From assembly GCF_022347545.1 (NCBI RefSeq), contig NZ_JAKREW010000001.1, positions 620,001-684,000 on the forward strand: DNA of 64,000 nucleotides, read 5' to 3'. This document shows positions 10,813 through 21,140 of the stretch, piece after piece; position 1 is the stretch's first letter, and each line of letters opens with the position of its first letter. Source of the stretch: Terribium retamae. Lineage in GTDB: Bacteria; Pseudomonadota; Alphaproteobacteria; Rhizobiales; Rhizobiaceae. Position numbers and translations under genes: made by a program. The notes under the pieces are model-generated. The model was not told where the DNA came from, did not search any database, and was given only the letters and a program-made list of their open reading frames with translations.

Positions 10813-11427
10813 CTAATTCAGCATGTCCCTCCCACTCTCGCCCAGCTCTCTCGCGCACAGCCGTAACAGACTGGAATCCTGCGCGGTTTTTGCCATGGAC
10901 ATGGCACCCGAATAGAGCGCGACGACGCTAGCAGCGAACCGCTCGGGATCAACGTCGATCTCACGCCCGGCTTGCTGGTCGGCCCGCATCTTGTCGGCGA
11001 TCGCGTTTCGCCACTCTTCAAAGATACCGGCGAGAACGGCTCGGAAATCCGGATCGGCCAGGGACAGCTCATGCGCCAGGTTGTTGAGCGGACAGCCCCG
11101 CACGAAACCTTGCCGCTCCAGCCTGTCCGCGACGGCAGCGAAGACCAGCCTGACGCCATCACGCGCCGAAACTGCGTTCTGCAGCGGCTCCATCCAGGTG
11201 CGGCGCACCACCTTGGCGACGCGTTCTTCGATCACCGCCAGCGCAAGCGCCTTCTTCGTTGGAAAATGATGGTGCAGCGCGCCGCCGCTGACACCGGAAG
11301 CAGTCATCACGTCACCCAGGCTCGTGGCGTGGAAGCCTCTCGTCTGGAAAAATTCCGCAGTTTTGTCGAGCACGCGCTGGCGCATGCCTTCCGGATCGTT
11401 TGTGCGTTTCTGGCGTTCAGACGGCAT
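10813..11427 (-). CDS. TetR/AcrR family transcriptional regulator
   Basis: Regulator of 204 aa with the TetR helix-turn-helix ATSLGDVMTASGVSGGALHHHFPTKKALALAVIEE (about residues 28-62) and a C-terminal domain resembling the LmrA/YxaF type (GCPLNNLAHELS). The ATG at 11427 (MPSERQKRTND) is chosen because the upstream extension overlaps the divergent promoter region. It is divergent from the NIPSNAP gene, with a palindrome-rich spacer that is the likely operator. Confidence 0.88.
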   Translation of the reverse strand: MPSERQKRTNDPEGMRQRVLDKTAEFFQTRGFHATSLGDVMTASGVSGGALHHHFPTKKALALAVIEERVAKVVRRTWMEPLQNAVSARDGVRLVFAAVADRLERQGFVRGCPLNNLAHELSLADPDFRAVLAGIFEEWRNAIADKMRADQQAGREIDVDPERFAASVVALYSGAMSMAKTAQDSSLLRLCARELGESGRDMLN

Positions 11428-11528
11428 TGGCGATCGCCCTTTCGTTGATCGATCCTTGCCCCGGTTCAGCCATTCCACATGAAGCACACGGACTGTCAGG
11501 AGGTGATCACGGCGACACAAGTATCAGG

Positions 11529-11582
11529 TTGACAAAACAGGGCAACCGGTTTGTTTATAAACAGGATGATCACCCTGTTTTG
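11529..11582 (+). promoter_or_regulatory. Candidate promoter and TetR operator of the NIPSNAP gene
   Basis: TTGACA at 11529-11534 is a good -35 box, with an AT-rich -10 candidate near 11553-11559. The region holds a perfect palindrome GTTTATAAAC (11553-11562), AACCGGTT (11544-11551), and a perfect 10-bp inverted repeat CAAAACAGGG (11533-11542) / CCCTGTTTTG (11573-11582). The overlap of -10 box and palindrome is typical of repressor-controlled promoters. Confidence 0.6.
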
Positions 11583-11591
11583 GAGTTGCAC

Positions 11592-12374
11592 GTGACGGCC
11601 CTTGATACCGCACTGCCCGCTTCCGGCTCGGCCATGGATATTTCCGTCGTCGAGTTGCGACGCTACGCATTGATCCCTGGCCAGCGCGAAACCTTGATCG
11701 AATTGTTCGACCGCGAGTTCATTGAGACCCAGGAAGCAACCGGCACCAAGATCATCGGACAATTCCGCGACCTCGGCAGGCCCGACACATTCGTGTGGCT
11801 ACGCGGCTTTTCCTCGATGGACGCACGGCGACAGAGCCTGGGAGCGTTTTATGGCGGACCGATCTGGGCACGTTACAAAGACCAGGCCAACGCCACCATG
11901 ATCTCTTCGGATGATGTCCTGTTGCTGAAACCAGCTTGGCCAGGATCCGGATTCGATCTGGGCGGCTTAAAACGACCCCTCGTTTCCAGGCAGGCTACCG
12001 ACGACACGGGGGCAACAAATCCCGCGTCCGAGCGCCTGCTGGCCTCCGTCAGCATCGAAATCCACCATCTCGAACCAGGAGCTGAAGCCGATTTCGCGGC
12101 CTCCTACCGGACGCTGGCTGCACCCGCTCTGAGAGAGGCGTCCGCTTGCCTTCTCGGCGCTTACGTCACCGAGCCTGCCGAGAACACTTTCCCTCGCCTG
12201 CCGGTGCGCGAGAACAAGAACGTCTTTGTCTCCATCATTGGCCTGAACAGGCAATCCGACATCCCACCGGTCATGCCGGACCCATGGAGCCAGTTCAGCA
12301 GCCGGCGTTTCGTCTTCGCAAGAACCATCGAAACGCTGTGGCTCTCGCCCACTTCACGATCGCTGCTCCGTTAG
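11592..12374 (+). CDS. NIPSNAP family protein
   Basis: Protein of 260 aa. The first NIPSNAP domain begins MDISVVELRRYALIPGQRETLIELFDREFIETQEA and carries FVWLRGFSSMDAR; the second half (SVSIEIHHLEPGAEADF...) looks like another dimeric alpha-beta barrel. The GTG at 11592 is preferred because GGAG lies 6 bases upstream; the ATG at 11634, where family similarity begins, is the alternative. It is divergent from a TetR regulator. The biochemical role of bacterial NIPSNAP proteins is poorly defined. Confidence 0.82.
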   Translation: MTALDTALPASGSAMDISVVELRRYALIPGQRETLIELFDREFIETQEATGTKIIGQFRDLGRPDTFVWLRGFSSMDARRQSLGAFYGGPIWARYKDQANATMISSDDVLLLKPAWPGSGFDLGGLKRPLVSRQATDDTGATNPASERLLASVSIEIHHLEPGAEADFAASYRTLAAPALREASACLLGAYVTEPAENTFPRLPVRENKNVFVSIIGLNRQSDIPPVMPDPWSQFSSRRFVFARTIETLWLSPTSRSLLR

Positions 12375-12488
12375 GCAGCAGCCCCGTTGCCTTCAACCGA
12401 TTTGGTTCGCGACGCTGCGCAATCTCCGCTTGAAGCGTTTTGTGCAACGCGATAGGCCCTTGCCACCGCATCAGATTGGAGTGAGGCC

Positions 12489-13886
12489 GTGAGCGCTGAG
12501 AAGACCAGAACCGAAACCGATACGTTCGGCCCGATCGAGGTGGCCAACGATCGTTACTGGGGTGCACAGGCGCAGCGTTCGCTCGGCAATTTCAAGATCG
12601 GCTGGGAAAAGCAGCCGCTTTCCGTGGTTCGCGCGCTCGGTATCGTCAAGCGCGCCGCTGCGGAAGCCAACATGGAGCTCGGTAGGCTCGACCCGGCACT
12701 CGGCAAGACCATCATTCAGGCTGCACAGGAAGTGATCGACGGCAAGCTGAACGACCATTTCCCGCTCGTCGTCTGGCAGACGGGCTCGGGCACGCAGTCC
12801 AACATGAACGCCAATGAGGTTATCTCCAACCGGGCGATCGAATTGCTCGGCGGCACCATGGGCTCCAAGAAGCCGGTGCATCCGAACGACCACGTCAATA
12901 TGAGCCAGTCGTCCAACGACACTTATCCGACGGCCATGCACATCGCTTGCGCCGAGCGCATCGTGCATGATCTGCTGCCGGCTCTGAAACATCTGCATGC
13001 CGCACTCGAAGCCAAGGCGAAGGCCTTCGACCACATCGTCAAGATCGGTCGCACGCACACGCAGGACGCCACCCCCCTTACGCTCGGTCAGGAGTTCGGC
13101 GGCTACGCCGCTCAGGTGGCATCCTCGATCAAGCGCATCGAACTGACGCTGCCTGGACTGCAGGAACTGGCGCAAGGCGGCACAGCGGTCGGCACCGGCC
13201 TCAACGCTCCGATCGGTTTCGCCGAGAAAGTCGCGGAAAACATTGCCAAGATAACCGGCATCGCCTTCACCTCGGCACCGAACAAGTTCGAGGCGCTCGC
13301 AGCGCACGATTCCATGGTGTTCTCGCATGGCGCCATCAACGCGACGGCTGCCGCTCTGTTCAAGATCGCCAACGACATCCGTTTCCTCGGCTCGGGCCCG
13401 CGCTCGGGTCTCGGCGAGCTTTCGCTGCCGGAAAATGAGCCAGGCTCCTCGATCATGCCCGGAAAGGTCAACCCGACCCAGTGCGAGGCACTGACCCAGG
13501 TGTGCGTGCAGGTGTTCGGCAACAATGCCGCTCTCACCTTTGCCGGCAGCCAGGGTCATTTCGAGCTTAACGTCTACAACCCGCTGATGGCCTACAATTT
13601 CCTGCAGTCAGTCCAGTTGTTGTCCGACGCGGCAGTCTCCTTCACCGACAATTGTGTCGTCGGCATCGAAGCCCGTGAAGACAACATCAAGGCGGCTCTG
13701 GAGCGCTCGCTGATGCTGGTCACCGCTCTGGCGCCGACGATCGGTTACGACAATGCAGCCAAGATCGCCAAGACCGCGCACAAGAACGGCACGACACTGC
13801 GCGAAGAAGCCGTTGGCGGCGGTTATGTCAGCGACGCCGACTTCGATCGTCTGGTCAAGCCGGAAGACATGACGCACCCGGGATGA
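12489..13886 (+). CDS. fumC: Class II fumarate hydratase
   Basis: Fumarase of 465 aa, normal length for the iron-independent class II enzyme that interconverts fumarate and L-malate in the TCA cycle. It shows [39 protein letters not shown] and the superfamily signature [11 protein letters not shown] (near residue 319). The start is GTG at 12489 after a GGAGTGAGG site. It is monocistronic here. Confidence 0.96.
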   Translation: MSAEKTRTETDTFGPIEVANDRYWGAQAQRSLGNFKIGWEKQPLSVVRALGIVKRAAAEANMELGRLDPALGKTIIQAAQEVIDGKLNDHFPLVVWQTGSGTQSNMNANEVISNRAIELLGGTMGSKKPVHPNDHVNMSQSSNDTYPTAMHIACAERIVHDLLPALKHLHAALEAKAKAFDHIVKIGRTHTQDATPLTLGQEFGGYAAQVASSIKRIELTLPGLQELAQGGTAVGTGLNAPIGFAEKVAENIAKITGIAFTSAPNKFEALAAHDSMVFSHGAINATAAALFKIANDIRFLGSGPRSGLGELSLPENEPGSSIMPGKVNPTQCEALTQVCVQVFGNNAALTFAGSQGHFELNVYNPLMAYNFLQSVQLLSDAAVSFTDNCVVGIEAREDNIKAALERSLMLVTALAPTIGYDNAAKIAKTAHKNGTTLREEAVGGGYVSDADFDRLVKPEDMTHPG

Positions 13887-14010
13887 GACCGGTGACGTGA
13901 TCAACCTGTGAACGATGTGTTGCCGGACAATCGTATTTAGTGAACGCTGAAACTGCGTTACCTTCATTGTGTTGCGCTCCCCGGGGGGGCGCTTGCCATT
14001 GGAGGGTACA

Positions 14011-14430
14011 TTGTCCGTCAACTCATCCGCCGGTTACGGCGCTAGCTCGAATGCTTCCGGTGTCATTCTCGCCAGTCGCATTCTCCTGTCGATTCTCTTC
14101 ATCCTTGCCGGCTACGCAAAGCTGACCGACCTTGCCGGCACCGCTGGCTTCTTCGGTAGCGTTGGCCTGCCGGTCCCGTCCGTTACCGCCATCGTGGTCG
14201 GCCTGGTCGAACTCCTCGGTGGTCTGGCTATCCTGATCGGTTTCCAGACGCGCATCGCCGCGATCGTGCTGGCCGTTTTCGTTCTGGGTGCCACGGCAGT
14301 CGCACATCTCGATTTCTCGCAGCCCCTGAATCCGCTGATGCTGCAGAAGAACCTCGGCATCACCGGCGGCTTGCTGCTGCTCGCACTGGTTGGCGCCGGT
14401 GCCTACTCGATCGACGGCCGTCGCGGCTGA
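14011..14430 (+). CDS. DoxX family membrane protein (copy 1)
   Basis: Four-helix membrane protein of 139 aa with the DoxX pattern ASRILLSILFILAGYAKLTDLAGTAGFF and a second block GLAILIGFQTRIAA. A TTG at 14011 is chosen as start because GGAGGG ends four bases upstream; no ATG fits as well. A closely related gene follows about 120 bases later, separated by a terminator. DoxX proteins are linked to quinone-related redox functions, but most members are uncharacterised. Confidence 0.82.
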   Translation: MSVNSSAGYGASSNASGVILASRILLSILFILAGYAKLTDLAGTAGFFGSVGLPVPSVTAIVVGLVELLGGLAILIGFQTRIAAIVLAVFVLGATAVAHLDFSQPLNPLMLQKNLGITGGLLLLALVGAGAYSIDGRRG

Positions 14431-14452
14431 TCGATCTGGCTGACAAGAGACC

Positions 14453-14480
14453 AAGGCGCGGATGAACTCCGCGCCTTTTT
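14453..14480 (+). terminator. Intrinsic terminator after DoxX copy 1
   Basis: A 10-bp stem (AAGGCGCGGA / TCCGCGCCTT) with a five-base loop, ending in a T run. Confidence 0.88.
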
Positions 14481-14550
14481 CGTTTCTGGCGTGGATGCTC
14501 GGGCCAATATACTCTGCATTGGACGGGAGTTTTTGGATGCGTGGCGTTCA

Positions 14551-14952
14551 ATGCCGGTAAATCTTTTGCTGCTCCTGGCTCGGCTCCTGCTGGCGGCTCT
14601 GTTCGTGCCGGCTGGCATCCAGACGCTTGGCGACATCAGCGGCGCCACCGGCTACTTCGCAGGCCTGGGCCTGCCTTTGCCCCATCTTTCCGCATGGACT
14701 GTCGGCCTGTTCGAACTGATCGCCGGGCTTGCCGTTCTGGTCGGCTTCCAGACCCGGATCGCCGCCCTCCTGCTCGCTGCATTTTGCCTCGTCGCGGGCT
14801 ATCTTGGTCACTATGGTCAAGGCGCCGCCGATCCGGCGCTCGCTTTCCTTCACAGGCAGATGCTGATGAAGGACATCGCTATCGCGGGTGGTTTCATCGC
14901 CCTGGCAGCAGCCGGTGCAGGGGCGTTATCCATCGACGGCTGGCGACGCTGA
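14551..14952 (+). CDS. DoxX family membrane protein (copy 2)
   Basis: Protein of 133 aa with four hydrophobic segments and the same landmarks as copy 1 (RLLLAALFVPAGIQTL, GYFAGLGLPLP, VGFQTRIAALLLAAF). The pair looks like an old tandem duplication. The ATG at 14551 (MPVNLLLLL) is the conservative start. A TTG at 14533 lies just behind a GGGAG site and would add six residues, repeating the non-ATG start of copy 1. It converges with ppx, leaving only five bases between them. Confidence 0.8.
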   Translation: MPVNLLLLLARLLLAALFVPAGIQTLGDISGATGYFAGLGLPLPHLSAWTVGLFELIAGLAVLVGFQTRIAALLLAAFCLVAGYLGHYGQGAADPALAFLHRQMLMKDIAIAGGFIALAAAGAGALSIDGWRR

Positions 14953-14957
14953 AGCCA

Positions 14958-16493
14958 TCACTTGGCTCCGACGCTTGGGCCTCCATCCACGGAGAGGAAC
15001 AGGCGGCGATTGGTGATCTTGGCCAGTTGCGCCAGCCGTCCGGCCGGGCGCTCGCCGTAAAGACCGGCGAGATCCGCGGGAATAACCAGCGCCAATGCGC
15101 CGTTACCCCGACTTTCCCAGCGCAGACGAGGCATAACCCCCGGCATGGACGCGGTGAGCAAATAGACAACCCGCATCATCGCCGAAAGGATACGCGCCCG
15201 TTCCAGATAGCGCGGCGTCGCCAGTGCCTTGATCTCCGGCGCGATGTTCTCATTGAACACGCCATCGTGGCGATAGGCATTCGCCAGCGCCAGAAACGCG
15301 CGGCCGGGATGATCGACGCCGATGAAGGAGGCATGCGCGATGATGTTGAGCGACTGTCGTCCGCGATATTCGGGATGCGCTCGCCAGCCGATATCGGCCA
15401 GCAGGCAGGCTGCCCGGCGATAACGCGCCTCGTCGGGCGTCTCATCGATCCCGAACGCTTCGAACGACTTCCCGGTCCAGTCAACCAGTTCATGCGCATG
15501 GGTGACCGAGCGTGAGCGCAGCCGCGCCAGTTCCTCGGCAGCCGAGATCAGCGGGTCAGCCTTGCGCTCGATCTCGTCCAATAGAGAATATAGATAGCCT
15601 TCGCGCACGCCGATCGCCGAAACCACGATCTTCGACGGCTGCATGACATTGAGGATTTCCTGCAGCACCACGGCGCCATAGGGAAGCAACGACCGGCGGG
15701 CCTTCGATACGCCCTCGATGCCCTTCACCTTTTCGACATCGCCTTTTGCGACCTGCTTGAGAAAGGTTGAAGCGCTTTCGGTGCCAATCTCGTAATGGTG
15801 CATGACACCGAGCGGATAGTTGTTCATCTCCATATGAAGACGCGCCAGATTTCGCCAGGTGCCGCCGACTGCATAGAAAGCCCTGCCCTGCCCGCCCTTG
15901 AGCGGCTTTGCCTTGGCCAATTGCGTTTTGGCGATACGAGTGGCTTGCGCCAGCGAATTCTTGGCCATGTCCTGCAGGCGCAGACCGCCGAGCGGCAGCG
16001 TGATGCCGTCCCCGATGGCCTCGCCGTTGATGTCGACCAGCTCCAAGCTGCCACCACCCAAGTCGCCTGCGATACCGTTGGCAGGATGAAAGCCGGAAAT
16101 GACGCCGAGCGCCGAATAATAAGCTTCCTGGCGCCCGCTCAGTACGTGGACTTCAGTGCCCAGAACCTGCTCCGCGCGATGGATGAAATCCGGGCCGTTG
16201 ATGGCCTCGCGTGCGGCGGCGGTGGCCAGCACATACATGCGTTCCGCACCGGCCTGTTCCGACAGCGCCCGGAAACGGCGGAATTCCTCCATCGAGCGCG
16301 TAACGGCTTCGGGATCCAGCTTGCCGGTGGAAACGATGCCCCGGCCAAGACCGGCCAGCATCTTCTCGTTGAACAGCACCGTTGGAGAACGTGCCAGCCC
16401 CTCGTAAATGACAAGGCGGATCGAGTTCGAACCAATATCGATGATCGACAGTGGGCGACGATCCTGCAGCCGCCCCTGGGAAGCGGCCATCAT
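14958..16493 (-). CDS. ppx: Exopolyphosphatase (Ppx/GppA family)
   Basis: Protein of 511 aa in the Ppx/GppA phosphatase family, which removes terminal phosphates from polyphosphate (some members hydrolyse pppGpp). It has the ASKHA phosphate-1 motif [17 protein letters not shown] (near residues 16-32), the second loop [15 protein letters not shown], and a C-terminal HD-like helical domain. Its start overlaps the end of ppk by four bases (ATGA), so the pair form one operon. Exopolyphosphatase is favoured over GppA because of the ppk linkage. Confidence 0.92.
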   Translation of the reverse strand: MMAASQGRLQDRRPLSIIDIGSNSIRLVIYEGLARSPTVLFNEKMLAGLGRGIVSTGKLDPEAVTRSMEEFRRFRALSEQAGAERMYVLATAAAREAINGPDFIHRAEQVLGTEVHVLSGRQEAYYSALGVISGFHPANGIAGDLGGGSLELVDINGEAIGDGITLPLGGLRLQDMAKNSLAQATRIAKTQLAKAKPLKGGQGRAFYAVGGTWRNLARLHMEMNNYPLGVMHHYEIGTESASTFLKQVAKGDVEKVKGIEGVSKARRSLLPYGAVVLQEILNVMQPSKIVVSAIGVREGYLYSLLDEIERKADPLISAAEELARLRSRSVTHAHELVDWTGKSFEAFGIDETPDEARYRRAACLLADIGWRAHPEYRGRQSLNIIAHASFIGVDHPGRAFLALANAYRHDGVFNENIAPEIKALATPRYLERARILSAMMRVVYLLTASMPGVMPRLRWESRGNGALALVIPADLAGLYGERPAGRLAQLAKITNRRLFLSVDGGPSVGAK

Positions 16494-18685
16494 CCGGCCA
16501 GGTCTTTCTTGCGACGCTTGAACTGAGCAATGCGTTTGGGCGCATGGGATTTCAAAGCGTCACCCCGTCCAGACAGGCTCGGATTGGTCATGAAATATTC
16601 CTGCGCGTTGAACGGCTCTTCACCCTCGTCAGGCACAAGCCGCCGCGAGGTACCATCGGCCAATACTTCGAAACTTTGCTGGTTGTCCATGATGTTGCCC
16701 AGCATGATCTGGCCAAGAATCTGTTCATGCACAGTCGGATTGGTGATCGGCACCATGCACTCGACGCGACGGTCGAGATTGCGCGGCATCAGGTCGGCCG
16801 ATGAGATGTAGACGATGGCTTCGTCCGACGGCAGTCCGTGTCCCTTGCCAAAGCAGTAGATTCGACTGTGCTCCAGGAAACGGCCGACGATCGACTTCAC
16901 GCGGATGTTTTCGGAAAGCCCAGGAACCTGCGGCCTCAAACAACAAATGCCGCGCACGACAAGATCGATTTCGACCCCGGCACGGCTGGCATCGTAGAGC
17001 GCATCGATGATTGTCGGGTCCACCAGCGCGTTCATCTTCATCCAGATGCGCGCTGGCTTGCCGTTGCGTGCGTGTTCGATTTCTTCCTTGATGTGATCGA
17101 GGATGCGGCTTCGCAGCGTATAGGGCGACAATGCGAGACGCATCTCGCCGGTCGGCTCGGCATAGCCGGTGATGAAATTGAAGATCTGCGCCACGTCGCG
17201 GGCGATGCGGGCGTCGGTGGTGAAGAAGGAGAGATCCGTATAGATGCGCGCCGTGATGGGATGATAGTTGCCGGTGCCGAGATGCACGTAGTTGCGCAAC
17301 CGGCCATCTTCGCGCCGCACCACCAACGACATCTTGGCGTGGGTCTTCAATTCCAGGAAACCGAACACGACCTGGACCCCTGCACGCTCGAGATCGCGGG
17401 CCCAGCGGATGTTGGCTTCCTCGTCGAAACGCGCCTTCAGTTCGACCAGCGCAGTCACCGACTTTCCGGCTTCCGCGGCATCGGCCAGTGCGCGCACGAT
17501 CGGGCTGTCATTGGAGGTGCGATAAAGCGTCTGCTTGATCGCCACGACTTCCGGATCAGCCGCAGCCTGACGCAGGAACTGCACCACCACGTCGAATGAT
17601 TCGTACGGATGGTGGACGACAATGTCCTTCTCGCGGATGGCCGCGAAACAGTCGCCGCCATGCTCGCGGATGCGTTCCGGAAAGCGCGGATTGTAGGGCA
17701 CGAATTTCAGGTCGTCGCGCGCGACGGAGACAATTTCGGAAATCTGGCTGAGTGCCAGCGGACCGGTCAAAACGCTGATGCGGCTCGACGAAACGCCCAG
17801 TTCGCCGGCGACGAACTCACGCAGTTCCCCAGGCATCGAATTGTCGAACTCGATACGGATCACCGAACCGCGGCGGCGGCGCTTCAACGCCGTCTCGAAG
17901 AGCCGTACGAGATCTTCGGACTCCTCTTCGACCTCGATATCGCTGTCGCGAATGATGCGGAACGTGCCGGAACCGGTAACTTCATAGCCCGGGAAGAGCT
18001 TGCCGATATAGAGGCCGACCACCGCCTCAAGCGGAATGAAGCGCACATGGCCCTTGCGATCCGGCAGGCGAATGTAGCGTTTTAGAGCTTGCGGCAGGCG
18101 CAGAAGCGCGCTCATCGTTTCGCCGTTCTTGCGATGCCTGAGCTGCAGCGCAATTGAAAAACCGAGATTGGGAATGAATGGAAACGGGTGTGCCGGGTCG
18201 ATCGACAGCGGCGTCAACACCGGGAAGACCTGTTCCTGGAAATGCTCTTCCAGCCAGGCGCGCTCATCCTTGCTCAACGCATCGCCGGCGATGGTTTCGA
18301 TTCCTTCCTTGTTGAGCAGCGCCATGAGCGCCGACAGGCTCTTCTGCTGGTCCTCCTGCAGGCGTTCCACTTCGCGCAGCAGCTGCTCGAGCTGCTGTTC
18401 CGGTGTGCGGCCGTCCGGGCTTTTCAGAGCGATGCCTTCGCGCACCTGGCCCGCAAGGCCGGCAACGCGCACCATGAAGAACTCGTCCAGATTGGCGGCG
18501 GAAATCGACAGGAAACGGACCCGTTCGAGCAGCGGATGGTTCGCGTTGAGCGATTCCTCCAGCACTCGACGATTGAATTGCAGCCAGGAAAACTCGCGAT
18601 TGACGAACCGGTCGGGGTTGCCACCATCGACACCTGCCGTTTCGATATTGATGAAGTCGGCCTGGACCGGCTTGAGCTCGTTCAT
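16490..18685 (-). CDS. ppk1: Polyphosphate kinase 1
   Basis: PPK1 of 731 aa, which reversibly makes inorganic polyphosphate from ATP. The N-terminal region [12 protein letters not shown] is followed by the phospholipase-D-like catalytic half with [34 protein letters not shown] and [10 protein letters not shown]; the last two contain the histidines matching the E. coli autophosphorylation region. [10 protein letters not shown] is near the C-terminus. It is followed by ppx with a four-base overlap, pairing synthesis with breakdown. Confidence 0.96.
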   Translation of the reverse strand: MNELKPVQADFINIETAGVDGGNPDRFVNREFSWLQFNRRVLEESLNANHPLLERVRFLSISAANLDEFFMVRVAGLAGQVREGIALKSPDGRTPEQQLEQLLREVERLQEDQQKSLSALMALLNKEGIETIAGDALSKDERAWLEEHFQEQVFPVLTPLSIDPAHPFPFIPNLGFSIALQLRHRKNGETMSALLRLPQALKRYIRLPDRKGHVRFIPLEAVVGLYIGKLFPGYEVTGSGTFRIIRDSDIEVEEESEDLVRLFETALKRRRRGSVIRIEFDNSMPGELREFVAGELGVSSSRISVLTGPLALSQISEIVSVARDDLKFVPYNPRFPERIREHGGDCFAAIREKDIVVHHPYESFDVVVQFLRQAAADPEVVAIKQTLYRTSNDSPIVRALADAAEAGKSVTALVELKARFDEEANIRWARDLERAGVQVVFGFLELKTHAKMSLVVRREDGRLRNYVHLGTGNYHPITARIYTDLSFFTTDARIARDVAQIFNFITGYAEPTGEMRLALSPYTLRSRILDHIKEEIEHARNGKPARIWMKMNALVDPTIIDALYDASRAGVEIDLVVRGICCLRPQVPGLSENIRVKSIVGRFLEHSRIYCFGKGHGLPSDEAIVYISSADLMPRNLDRRVECMVPITNPTVHEQILGQIMLGNIMDNQQSFEVLADGTSRRLVPDEGEEPFNAQEYFMTNPSLSGRGDALKSHAPKRIAQFKRRKKDLAG

Positions 18686-18827
18686 ATTCGCCTTTCTCTC
18701 CAGCGAGTCACACCGGTTAACCGGCTCAATTTATCCTGTGACAGGGTTTTGCGACAGTTTCATTTCATCGAACTTGCAAAGAACACAGTTATGCTTCAAA
18801 CGCATGTCGTACGCGCTGAAGGAGACT

Positions 18828-19076
18828 ATGATGGCCGGCGGTTCCATTCCCCATTTCCAGAACGATGCGGGCCACCCGGTGATCGAGATCGGCGTACGCG
18901 AATTTATGTGTGTCGGCGCCAACCCGCCCTTCGATCATCCCCATGTTTTCCTCGACCTCGGCAGCGACGACGAGAAGGTCTGCCCTTATTGCTCGACCCT
19001 CTATCGCTATTCGGCGAAGCTGAAAGCGACCGAAACCGTTCCGGCTGGCTGCCTCTACGTCGACCGCGCCGCCTGA
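18828..19076 (+). CDS. Small zinc-finger protein (CHCC type, NDUFS6-like)
   Basis: Protein of 82 aa with likely zinc ligands Cys28, His37/His39, Cys52 and Cys55 (CPYC). The pattern matches the zf-CHCC family, whose mitochondrial relative NDUFS6 is a subunit of respiratory complex I. AAGGAG precedes ATGATG at 18828-18833, so either Met may start. It sits between ppk and a flavin monooxygenase, with no complex I genes nearby. Confidence 0.85.
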   Translation: MMAGGSIPHFQNDAGHPVIEIGVREFMCVGANPPFDHPHVFLDLGSDDEKVCPYCSTLYRYSAKLKATETVPAGCLYVDRAA

Positions 19077-19095
19077 GCTTTCTTGTCACCCGGCG

Positions 19096-20334
19096 ATGAC
19101 GATGGATGCGCGATCCCGCCCGGTCGTGATCGCGGGCGGCGGTATTGCCGGACTGACGGCAGCACTCGCCTTTGCCCAGCGTGGTTTCGCCGTCGAGGTG
19201 TACGAACAGGCAGCTCGCCTCGAAACCGTGGGCGCCGGCATCCAGCTTTCACCCAATGCGACGCACGTCCTGGCGGAACTGGGCGTGCTGGACCGGCTCT
19301 TACCGAGGGCAGTCAAGCCCGAAGCCGTCGTGTTGAAGGACGCGTCGAGCTTGAGGGAGCGCGCGCGCATACCGCTCGGTGCCCTTGCCGAACAGCGCTG
19401 GCGAGCACCTTATCTCACGGCCCATCGCGCCGACGTGCAGGCGGCCCTGCTGGCGCAAGTGGCTGCAAGCGCGGGCATTCGGCTCGTTACCGGCGCGACG
19501 CTTAAAGATGTCAGCATCAGCGGAAAAAGCATTCTCAGCGCCTTCGATCATGATGGCACCGAAATCCAGCCTGACGGCTCGCTCTTGGTCGGTGCCGATG
19601 GTGTTTGGTCCAAGGTAAGACAGTTGCCCGGCCTTGCCGGCAAGAGCCGTTTCACCGGCGAACTCGCCTGGCGTGTCACCGTTGCCGCAGACAGTCCGGC
19701 AGGCAGGACCTTTGCCTCCGCAGGCGCAGCGGGCTGCGTCACCGCTTTCCTGCATTCCGGTTTTCATCTCATTGCCTATCCGGTCAGCGCAGGTGAGGCC
19801 ATCAATCTTGTCGCGTTTACAGCGGGCGAGCGTATCGCCGAGGACTGGTCCGGCCATGCCGATCCGGCGATCCTGACTGGAGCGCTCAAGGGTGCCGCTC
19901 CTGCCTTGGCGAAGCTGATTGCCGAGGCGGGAACCTGGTTGGCCTGGCCTCTGCATGCCGTTGACCAGAAATCGGCATGGACACTACCACAAGGCGTCGC
20001 TTTAATCGGCGATGCGGCACATGCCATGACACCTTTTGCGGCACAGGGCGCAGGCATGGCGATTGAAGACGCCGCCACTCTCGCTGCCTGCATTGCCATG
20101 GGTTCGGCTGACATCGCCCATGCGTTGACGAATTGGGAACACCAGCGCAAACCGCGCATTGCCAAGGTCGCGCGGCGCGGCGCGCTCAACCATCTTGCCT
20201 GGCATGCTTCCGGTCCACTGGCCTTGGGGCGCAACCTCGTTCTGGCGCTGCGTCCGCCGCAACGCCTCGCCGGCGATCTCGACTGGCTTTATGGCTGGCG
20301 AGCGCCGAATACGGGCGCTGCACGCCAAGTCTGA
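19096..20334 (+). CDS. FAD-dependent monooxygenase (salicylate hydroxylase/UbiH-like)
   Basis: Group A flavin monooxygenase of 412 aa. The dinucleotide motif GGGIAGLTAALAFAQRG is near residue 14, the DG motif is in LLVGADGVWSKVR, and the second FAD motif is GDAAHAMTPFAAQGAGMAIEDA. These enzymes hydroxylate aromatic or quinone substrates with NAD(P)H and O2. It follows the zinc-finger gene closely and converges with the DUF2459 gene. No aromatic-degradation genes are adjacent, so the substrate is unknown. Confidence 0.88.
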   Translation: MTMDARSRPVVIAGGGIAGLTAALAFAQRGFAVEVYEQAARLETVGAGIQLSPNATHVLAELGVLDRLLPRAVKPEAVVLKDASSLRERARIPLGALAEQRWRAPYLTAHRADVQAALLAQVAASAGIRLVTGATLKDVSISGKSILSAFDHDGTEIQPDGSLLVGADGVWSKVRQLPGLAGKSRFTGELAWRVTVAADSPAGRTFASAGAAGCVTAFLHSGFHLIAYPVSAGEAINLVAFTAGERIAEDWSGHADPAILTGALKGAAPALAKLIAEAGTWLAWPLHAVDQKSAWTLPQGVALIGDAAHAMTPFAAQGAGMAIEDAATLAACIAMGSADIAHALTNWEHQRKPRIAKVARRGALNHLAWHASGPLALGRNLVLALRPPQRLAGDLDWLYGWRAPNTGAARQV

Positions 20335-20347
20335 CAAACGCGCCTTA

Positions 20348-21040
20348 CTATGGTGAGAGAATACTCTCATCGCGATTGTAGAGTTGCATCGACAAGTTCA
20401 GCGACCAGGGCAGCGGATTCCACCAACCCGTCCTGAGGCCGGCTACCCGCAGAGCTCTGGCCGTCCACGTGTTGCAGCCGACAAGTGCGTTGAAAGCGCC
20501 CTCTGCTTCGTAGAAGCCATCGCTGACGCCGTAGCCGGCACCCGGGATGAATTTTGGTCGGTCCGCGTTGCGAGTGAAGCTCAGGGCGATGAAGTCGAGC
20601 AACGCTGTAAACCCCGCTTCGCTGACATCGTAGCCGGCAACAGCTGGATCCGACTCGGGGATAGAGCCCGCGACATCGACATGCATTGCAGCAGCGTCCA
20701 CGGTGAGTGCCTTGAACACCGGTGCCGCCTTCAGTTGCGACCAGGTCGGCGTTTCCAGGTAGAACGCCCGACCGCCCCAGCCGAAGACCAGGTAGCGCAC
20801 CCCTTCCCCGTTTGCCGGAATACCGTCTTCAACGAGGAACCGGAAACGCTCCAGGATCGCGGTATCGACCGGAATGGCGATGTCTGTATGGATCGGGTTG
20901 CTGATCACATAGATGCGATGCGTCACCGCGCCTTCACCGCGACCTGCCGACCAAAGGGGGCGTGGAATAAGCGTACCCAGTACGGCAATCACAGCAATCA
21001 GAGCCAGGATACGGAGACTGAAGCGAAAGGCTCGTCTCAT
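20348..21040 (-). CDS. DUF2459 (TIGR02117-like) membrane-anchored protein
   Basis: Protein of 230 aa from the ATG at 21040, which has an upstream GAGGT site. One N-terminal hydrophobic segment (ILALIAVIAVLGTLIPRPL) acts as signal anchor. The soluble part contains VISNPIHTDIAIPVD, VFGWGGRAFYLETPTWSQ and GCNTWTARALRVAG, the landmarks of DUF2459 (TIGR02117) proteins of unknown function; the conserved HTD, GWG and CNTW residues suggest a catalytic fold. A TTG start at 21091 would add 17 residues. Confidence 0.75.
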   Translation of the reverse strand: MRRAFRFSLRILALIAVIAVLGTLIPRPLWSAGRGEGAVTHRIYVISNPIHTDIAIPVDTAILERFRFLVEDGIPANGEGVRYLVFGWGGRAFYLETPTWSQLKAAPVFKALTVDAAAMHVDVAGSIPESDPAVAGYDVSEAGFTALLDFIALSFTRNADRPKFIPGAGYGVSDGFYEAEGAFNALVGCNTWTARALRVAGLRTGWWNPLPWSLNLSMQLYNRDESILSP

Positions 21041-21093
21041 CTCGGCACCTCGCGAAAGCCTTTCGGCGTGGGACAGCTTTGATCCAGCCAAGC

Positions 21094-21123
21094 AAAAGGC
21101 CCCGTCTTGTAACGAGGCCTTTT
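21094..21123 (-). terminator. Terminator of the aap operon
   Basis: Inverted repeat AAAAGGCC ... GGCCTTTT with extra CGT/ACG pairing, read on the minus strand 18 bases after the aapP stop and ending in TTTT. Confidence 0.75.
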
Positions 21124-21140
21124 AGGTTATCGCAGCGCGA

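Noticed and set aside
10529..10858. 109-codon minus-strand frame between the TetR and SDR genes
   Set aside because: It overlaps the end of the TetR gene and has no recognised domain; a decayed gene is possible.
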